Assembly: GCA_024508675.1 (NCBI GenBank)
Contig: JANINQ010000003.1
Span: forward strand, 283,282-347,281
DNA: 64,000 nucleotides
Origin: Afipia sp.
GTDB taxonomy: Bacteria; Pseudomonadota; Alphaproteobacteria; Rhizobiales; Xanthobacteraceae
Reading direction: 5' to 3'
Shown here: positions 58,532-64,000 of the stretch, one piece after another
Position numbering within the stretch: the stretch's first letter is position 1
Layout of the letters: the number at the start of each line of letters is the position of its first letter
The notes under the pieces: generated by a model
What the model saw: only the letters and a program-made list of their open reading frames with translations
Told to the model about the DNA's origin: nothing
Databases searched by the model: none
Translations under genes and position numbers: made by a program

Positions 58532-59768
58532 TTTCGCCTTTGCAAACGATATTCGCTCGGCAGTCGAGCTGCGCACGCCACGAACATCCCGCCTCGTTCT
58601 GCTGTGCACACTTGCGCTGCTGGTCGTCGGAGTTGTCTGGGCGCACTTTGCCGTGCTCGACGAAGTGAAGCGCGGCAACGGCAAGGTGATTTCGTCGCGT
58701 CAAACCCAGGTTCTTCAAAGTCTCGAAGGCGGCCTCGTCCTGGATATCCTGATCCGGGAAGGCGACATCGTGAAGCAAGGCCAGGTGTTGATGAGAATTG
58801 ACGACACAAAATTCTCGGCGGATCTGGGTGAGGTTCGCGAGCGGCGCGCGTCGAATGCGGCTCGTGTCGCGCGTCTTGAGGCTGAAGTCAGCGGCGCCGA
58901 AACGCCGAAATTCTCCGATGAGCTTGTAAAAAGCTCACCTCAGGTCGTTGAGACCGAGCGAAACCTGTTTCTTGCTCGCGTCAAGAAACTGTCTCAGGAC
59001 ATTGATGTGCTGACTCAGCAGGAAACGCGGCTCTCGGGTTCTCTCAAGCTGCTCAGCCGCGAGGTGGAAATCACCCGCAATCTTTATGCGCAAAAGGTCG
59101 TCCCCGAGATCGAGATGTTGCGGCTTGAGCGTCAGGCCACAGAAATCCGCGGACAGCTCGCCGAAACGCAGTCGCGTATCGCCAATATCAAAACGGCTTT
59201 CAAATCTCAGGCTGAAGAAGACCTGGCGAAGTCTCGCGGAGACCTCGCTGTACTGGAGGAAAACATCAAGTCGGCTCAGGACCGCGTGCGCCGCGCCGAC
59301 CTCAAGTCCCCCGTTAACGGCATCGTCAACAAGCTGAACGTGACAACCGTCGGCGCCGTGGTTCAGCCGGGCGCCAATCTGATGGACATCGTTCCGCTGG
59401 ATGATTCCTTGCTGGTTGAGGGACGCATACGTCCGCAGGACATTGCGTTTATACGGCCGCACCAGGAGGCTATCGTCAAGATTACAGCCTATGACTCGTC
59501 CGTCTACGGGTCTTTGAAGGGCAAGGTGGAGCGTATCAGCGCCGATACCATCGCGGACGACAAGCCTGAGCGCGGCGAGAAGGGAGAAACCTTTTACCGC
59601 GTGATGGTTCGCACGGATAAGAACCACCTTGGGACGGCTGAGAACCCCCTTCCCATTATTCCGGGCATGGTCACCACGGTTGAAATCCTCACAGGCGCCA
59701 AGTCGGTCCTTGATTACATCATCAAACCGGCACGGATGCTTCGTGACGAAGCTCTCCGGGAACGCTAA
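58518..59768 (+). CDS. HlyD family type I secretion periplasmic adaptor (LapC-like)
   Basis: VLDEVKRGNGKVISSRQTQVLQSLEGGLVLDILIREGDIVKQGQVLMRIDDTKF. Confidence 0.92.
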   Translation: MQQSDFAFANDIRSAVELRTPRTSRLVLLCTLALLVVGVVWAHFAVLDEVKRGNGKVISSRQTQVLQSLEGGLVLDILIREGDIVKQGQVLMRIDDTKFSADLGEVRERRASNAARVARLEAEVSGAETPKFSDELVKSSPQVVETERNLFLARVKKLSQDIDVLTQQETRLSGSLKLLSREVEITRNLYAQKVVPEIEMLRLERQATEIRGQLAETQSRIANIKTAFKSQAEEDLAKSRGDLAVLEENIKSAQDRVRRADLKSPVNGIVNKLNVTTVGAVVQPGANLMDIVPLDDSLLVEGRIRPQDIAFIRPHQEAIVKITAYDSSVYGSLKGKVERISADTIADDKPERGEKGETFYRVMVRTDKNHLGTAENPLPIIPGMVTTVEILTGAKSVLDYIIKPARMLRDEALRER

Positions 59769-59834
59769 GCGGCGTTCGCGGCCACCCGGTCCATCAGCGT
59801 TAACGCTGCGTTACCCGGAATTATTTCAAATTCT

Positions 59835-59855
59835 AAGGGCTTTGTTTTAGCCCTT
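59835..59855 (+). terminator. Possible intrinsic terminator AAGGGCT-N7-AGCCCTT
   Basis: 7-bp stem with short T-rich tail after the HlyD gene. Confidence 0.4.
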
Positions 59856-59996
59856 TCTACCCTGCCCCCCAAAATGCCCGATCGTATACAGCTCATTTAA
59901 CGCTGCACTAGCGGCTCCCGTCCATTGTCGCTCCATCACATGGGAGCGGGATCAGTTCAATGCTGGCCGACGCCCCCGGGATACAGGGGCGTTATC

Positions 59997-61085
59997 ATGT
60001 CGACCTTTTCAGCGGCTCGCGCCGTCATTGGAACTGCTGTTTGCGTTGCCGCTTTGAGTTTGAGCATTTTTCCGGCTGACGCAGCCTCCAAAGCGAAGCC
60101 CAGGAAGTATATTTTTGACGATCTGGTCACTCCGTCGATGATGGAGCCGCCGGCACCGGCCGTTCGCACGCAGGGCGCGACAGGCGCCCGCTTCTTCTCG
60201 ATCAACAGTGTTTTGGCGAAACTTGACGGCAAGTCCGCACCGAATGAGCCGGTGCGCCTCGCTTCCGTGACAAGCGACACCATCATCTCTGATGCGCCAA
60301 GCGAATTCACGCGCGCCGATCAGGCTCAACCATCAACCAATGAGCCGTTTGGTCTCTTCACCTTCCGGGCGCCTGAAGGCATCCTTTGGCGCAAGTGGCG
60401 CACCGTAAAGGGCCAGATCGACAAGGAGCTGGCCGAGATTGCGAACTGCAAGGCTGATTCCTCGACCTGCAGCAGCGCTGCGAGGCGGTTTGCGCTGATG
60501 ACTGATGATGTTCGGGAACGTGATGGCGCGGCACGGCTCGAAACCGTCAATCGTCTTGTCAACACCGCGATCCGCTACACCAGCGATCTCATTCAACACG
60601 GCGAGGTTGATTTGTGGTCCTCGCCGCTGGCCTCGCTTCGCAGCGGCCGTGGCGATTGCGAAGACTATGCGATCGCCAAGTATATGGTGCTGCGCGAAGC
60701 CGGAATCCCGGAGCAGGATCTACGCATTCTTCTGGTACGTGATCGTGCCGTCCGCGAGGATCATGCTGTGCTTGCCGTGCGGAAGGATGGCGGCTGGACC
60801 ATTCTCGACAATCGGCGCGCGACGCTGTTCGCCGATAGCGATCTGCCGCAGTTCTCACCGCTTGTGGCGCTGGATTCCAGCGGTGTCAGCTTGTTTGCTT
60901 CGCCCTATTTGAGCCAGCGCATGAACAGCGACGCGAAGGCCGTTGCTCCGGCTGCCGCAGATCCCTGGGGTATGGCCCTTCCGGGCGAAGCAGTTGTCGA
61001 GGACACCACGGTGAGCCTTGATCTTGGCGATATTCCCTCGTCTGCCGGGATTTCCGGCGCGGCCAATCTGCCGCTCCTGCTCTGA
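59997..61085 (+). CDS. lapG: Bacterial transglutaminase-like cysteine proteinase (BTLCP, LapG-like), second copy
   Basis: Signal peptide; GRGDCEDYAIAKYM, REDHAVLAVRKDG, TILDNRR catalytic triad context. Confidence 0.87.
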   Translation: MSTFSAARAVIGTAVCVAALSLSIFPADAASKAKPRKYIFDDLVTPSMMEPPAPAVRTQGATGARFFSINSVLAKLDGKSAPNEPVRLASVTSDTIISDAPSEFTRADQAQPSTNEPFGLFTFRAPEGILWRKWRTVKGQIDKELAEIANCKADSSTCSSAARRFALMTDDVRERDGAARLETVNRLVNTAIRYTSDLIQHGEVDLWSSPLASLRSGRGDCEDYAIAKYMVLREAGIPEQDLRILLVRDRAVREDHAVLAVRKDGGWTILDNRRATLFADSDLPQFSPLVALDSSGVSLFASPYLSQRMNSDAKAVAPAAADPWGMALPGEAVVEDTTVSLDLGDIPSSAGISGAANLPLLL

Positions 61086-61209
61086 TCATCCCGCCCCACA
61101 TAACTGTGGGGTGATGTCCAGAAAATATCCAATCTCCACCTCCCTCCCGGCGGTGCGTCCGTAGTGATCGCGTGATAGACTTCGGCGGGACACGAGCCCT
61201 CCGGACGCG

Positions 61210-61680
61210 ATGACTGGGACGATGGTGAACAACGATATCCGATATTTCCGGTTCCGGCGCCGAACCGGAATGGCCTTCGCAATGGCTGTATTGCTGTTGT
61301 CGGGTATGGGCACGCCCACTCGCGCTCAGGACGTGCAAACAGTGGAGCGCACGGCCAAGGGACTTTCCGCAAAGCCGATCCGAGTTGGCGTGTACCTCAA
61401 TGTTCAACCCGATTGCAGTTCCGGCACCCTTCCCACCATTCGGCTCCTGAGCCCGCCAGCCAACGGCACGGTCGATGTCAAACGCGGCAAGGTCACAGCG
61501 ACCAATTACAAGCAGTGTCTGGCGCTTGAGGTGCCCGGCTATGTTGCCTTCTACAAATCCAAGCCCGATTTCATCGGCGTGGATGTCGTCACGCTCGAGG
61601 TCAAGTACCCGAACGGCCGCACAGAAGTGCAGAAAATCAGCGTGACGGTCGGCGATGGCAAAGGTGGACGGAACATCTGA
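61210..61680 (+). CDS. Secreted hypothetical protein
   Basis: Hydrophobic N-terminus MAFAMAVLLLSGMGTPTRAQD, soluble remainder. Start uncertain. Confidence 0.6.
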   Translation: MTGTMVNNDIRYFRFRRRTGMAFAMAVLLLSGMGTPTRAQDVQTVERTAKGLSAKPIRVGVYLNVQPDCSSGTLPTIRLLSPPANGTVDVKRGKVTATNYKQCLALEVPGYVAFYKSKPDFIGVDVVTLEVKYPNGRTEVQKISVTVGDGKGGRNI

Positions 61681-61745
61681 GCTGATCGTGCTTATGATTA
61701 GAACGCCCTTCTATCAGCGCATCGCGAATGTCATGCAGCCAAGGA

Positions 61746-61775
61746 AAAACCCGCCGGATTGCTCCGGCGGGTTTT
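61746..61775. terminator. Bidirectional intrinsic terminator between convergent genes
   Basis: AAAACCCGCCGGA-TTGC-TCCGGCGGGTTTT. Confidence 0.9.
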
Positions 61776-61797
61776 CTGTTTTCGGCAAACTACAGCA

Positions 61798-64000
61798 TCA
61801 AACCTTGTGAATATCCGTCGCGGTGAGAGTCGCATGGTTATCAAGGATGGCAAGCAATATGCGATTGGCATCAGCCGTGCCGCCATTGGCGTCGTAATAC
61901 AGGTTGCCGCTGCTGGAGTCGTAGGCGAAGTGCTGAGACGCACCGAGAGTTTTGCTCGCTGCATCGCTACCCTGATAGATCGTTTCGTTCAGCACATTAT
62001 CGCCAGTCCAGGACGCAGCACTAAAGATTGAGCCCAAAAGCTCGATGACGTCATTCTGGTGATTTACACCAGTGCTGCCGCTGAAGTCTGTAATGTGGGT
62101 TCCTGTCGCCGATGCGCTGGTAAATAGGAAGTGGTCCGCGCTGTCACCCCCAGTCAGCGAAGTATTCAAGCCTGCAGCCAAGACATCGGCATCCGCAGTG
62201 CCCTGCAAAACGCTGTTTCCAGCCACGTGAATAGTGATCTGTCCAGTCGCAGGGTCGCCATCGCCGTCCGTCGCTGTGACATTGAACGACAGGTCTTGCG
62301 ACACACCGTAAACCTGATCGACATGAACCAGATCGAGTTTTCCCAAGCCGTCGTTAGCCGTAAAGTCGATGTAGCTAATGACTTTCCCGGTAACGCCGAG
62401 ATGCAGGGAACCAGTTTCATTTACGGTCGTATTTCCCGTCATACTGCCGTCCGTGTAATGAACGTTGTATGTCACCGAACCATTCTTTGAGAATGTGAAA
62501 TCTGCAAATACCGGTGACGCGGCATGGAAAGTGGAATCCGGCGTCGGCGAATTCACGGCTCCATCAGTGAAGTCGAACCGCAAGAATTCATTCTTGTCGA
62601 AATTTGCGTTATCGACACCCCATCCGCCGGTGGCGCCATTCACTTGATGGCTGGCCGTAGTGGACACGATGGCGATTTGTGTAGTTACGCTATTCACCGT
62701 CATCGTAAGAGGATCTTGCTGGGCCGGACCGCTTCCGTACGCGGTACCCGTTCCCCCGATTTGCGTCGATTGAGTGAACGGCGCGTTCAGTGTGAACGTA
62801 TACTCATCCGTGACCGGATTCAGCGACAGCGTGAATACGGTGACGTCACCGGTGTTCTGCGTCCCGCTGTTGTCCATATCCGCATAACCAGTCAAGGTCG
62901 TGCCGCTGATGGAATACAGAACTTTGTGCGAACCATCATAGAGAAGGTTCGATGGTGCAACATTGTTGGCTAGGCTCAATGCACCAGACGAAGCGGGTCC
63001 GTCGGCTCCAAAGAGCACATTTAAATCGCCGATCAGTTTGGATGCGGGTTGATCCGCTATCACCCCATGGACAGGAGTATGGCCGGCAACACCGAAAAGC
63101 GGCGCATCGTCGCTGACCGTCAGATTGGCCGATCCATAGACCTTGTCACCAGACGTATCTGTCGCAGCGATCTGGATATTGCTGATCGAAACGCTTGTTC
63201 CGCTATGGTTCAAGTTATCGACCAGTGTGGCCGTTACCGTCGGCGTTACCGTACCCCCCGCCGACGCATTCAAGGTGCCAGACAGGCTGAGATAAACGAA
63301 TGCGCCGAGGTCAACGCTGGTTGGGCTGATCAAATGGCCGACAAGTTCGGCACCGACAAGCGACCAGGAAAGCGTGTAGCCGCTCTGCAGACCCGTGAAG
63401 CTCGGCGCAACCCAGCCGGATGCGGACGGATTCACGAACGCAACGCTGATGTTCTCGCCTGTCGCCGTGAAGGTGATTCCGGACGTTGCCTGTGCTGTTT
63501 CCGTCCGGAGGCTCGGGTTGGTGCCCGTGACCACACCCGCATGAAGATCAGTCGCAGGCGCTGTCGTGTCAACGATCGTGTCGAGCGCAGCCTCGTTCAG
63601 CGTCAGCGAAACACTGCCGCCGCCGGACGGTGTTGTATTCGCATTGGTGGATGGCTCACCTGCCGTGACAAGCTTTTCGTATTCGCCGTCGCCTGACTTC
63701 CCGGTGATCGAGTTGGTGATCGTCGAGCCGAATGTGCCGTAAGCGTATGTCACATCGACCGTGGCACTGCTTGCGCCCTGTGCGAAATGGACAGTTTGGC
63801 CAGACTGCAGCGTAAACGCGAGCTGGGTGTCTGTCGGGCCGACCGGGCTCAGCCCTCCACTATTCGCCAACGTCACTGTGTACGTAATCGTCACGCCATT
63901 GGCGCCGTAGGTCGGATTTCCAGCTGTCAGGGTTGCAGTTACGATATCGGTGTCGTCGGTGATGGTGGTGGTGGCCGGTGTGGCGTCGTAGCCGAGGTTC
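61798..64000 (-). CDS. C-terminal part of a giant RTX/VCBS-type T1SS adhesin (N-terminus beyond the window)
   Basis: Frame stays open from 63894 to 64000 (NLGYDATPATTTITDDTDIVTATLTAGNPTYGANGVTITYTV). C-terminal GTADADVLAAGLNTSLTGGDSADHFLFTSASATGTHITDFSG...NDVIELLGSIF is an RTX-like secretion end. Confidence 0.87.
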   Translation of the reverse strand, partial: NLGYDATPATTTITDDTDIVTATLTAGNPTYGANGVTITYTVTLANSGGLSPVGPTDTQLAFTLQSGQTVHFAQGASSATVDVTYAYGTFGSTITNSITGKSGDGEYEKLVTAGEPSTNANTTPSGGGSVSLTLNEAALDTIVDTTAPATDLHAGVVTGTNPSLRTETAQATSGITFTATGENISVAFVNPSASGWVAPSFTGLQSGYTLSWSLVGAELVGHLISPTSVDLGAFVYLSLSGTLNASAGGTVTPTVTATLVDNLNHSGTSVSISNIQIAATDTSGDKVYGSANLTVSDDAPLFGVAGHTPVHGVIADQPASKLIGDLNVLFGADGPASSGALSLANNVAPSNLLYDGSHKVLYSISGTTLTGYADMDNSGTQNTGDVTVFTLSLNPVTDEYTFTLNAPFTQSTQIGGTGTAYGSGPAQQDPLTMTVNSVTTQIAIVSTTASHQVNGATGGWGVDNANFDKNEFLRFDFTDGAVNSPTPDSTFHAASPVFADFTFSKNGSVTYNVHYTDGSMTGNTTVNETGSLHLGVTGKVISYIDFTANDGLGKLDLVHVDQVYGVSQDLSFNVTATDGDGDPATGQITIHVAGNSVLQGTADADVLAAGLNTSLTGGDSADHFLFTSASATGTHITDFSGSTGVNHQNDVIELLGSIFSAASWTGDNVLNETIYQGSDAASKTLGASQHFAYDSSSGNLYYDANGGTADANRILLAILDNHATLTATDIHKV

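Overview
This 64 kb window looks like a chromosomal segment of an alphaproteobacterium, probably in the Bradyrhizobiaceae (Bradyrhizobium/Afipia/Rhodopseudomonas-like); the taxonomic call is inference from gene content and repeat style. Main blocks: (1) housekeeping genes (UbiH-type hydroxylase truncated at the left edge, pcs, TerC, quinone oxidoreductase, rimO). (2) A complete assimilatory nitrate/nitrite locus, ~5.2-18.6 kb: nasT-nasS, nrtABC, a globin, an FAD reductase, a siroheme nitrite reductase, a diflavin reductase, a 46-aa membrane protein missed by the ORF track, and nasA. A sigma54-like promoter and an ANTAR-type leader with a terminator precede nrtA. (3) pxpB-pxpC-pxpA 5-oxoprolinase genes, an RraA-like gene and an SDR gene. 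(4) Adhesin cluster 1 (23.8-38.4 kb): a LapG-like BTLCP protease, a 1619-aa FecR/VCBS/RTX adhesin with a PAAG LapG-type motif, T1SS ABC and HlyD proteins, a CHASE2-adenylate/guanylate cyclase, an MBL-fold hydrolase and a membrane cNMP-binding protein. (5) Small genes and two tRNA-Ser loci, one lacking its anticodon loop. (6) A dacC-tmk-holB-metG-tatD-MBL block in which metG has a ~139-aa histone-H1-like Lys/Ala-rich N-terminal extension. (7) Adhesin cluster 2 (54.6-64.0 kb): TolC, T1SS ABC, HlyD, a second BTLCP protease, and a convergent RTX/VCBS adhesin running off the right edge. The best candidate for an undescribed system is adhesin cluster 1, where a LapG/LapA-like system is physically coupled to cyclic-nucleotide signalling genes and no LapD/GGDEF/EAL protein was recognised. 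No CRISPR array, rRNA, prophage or IS element was recognised.
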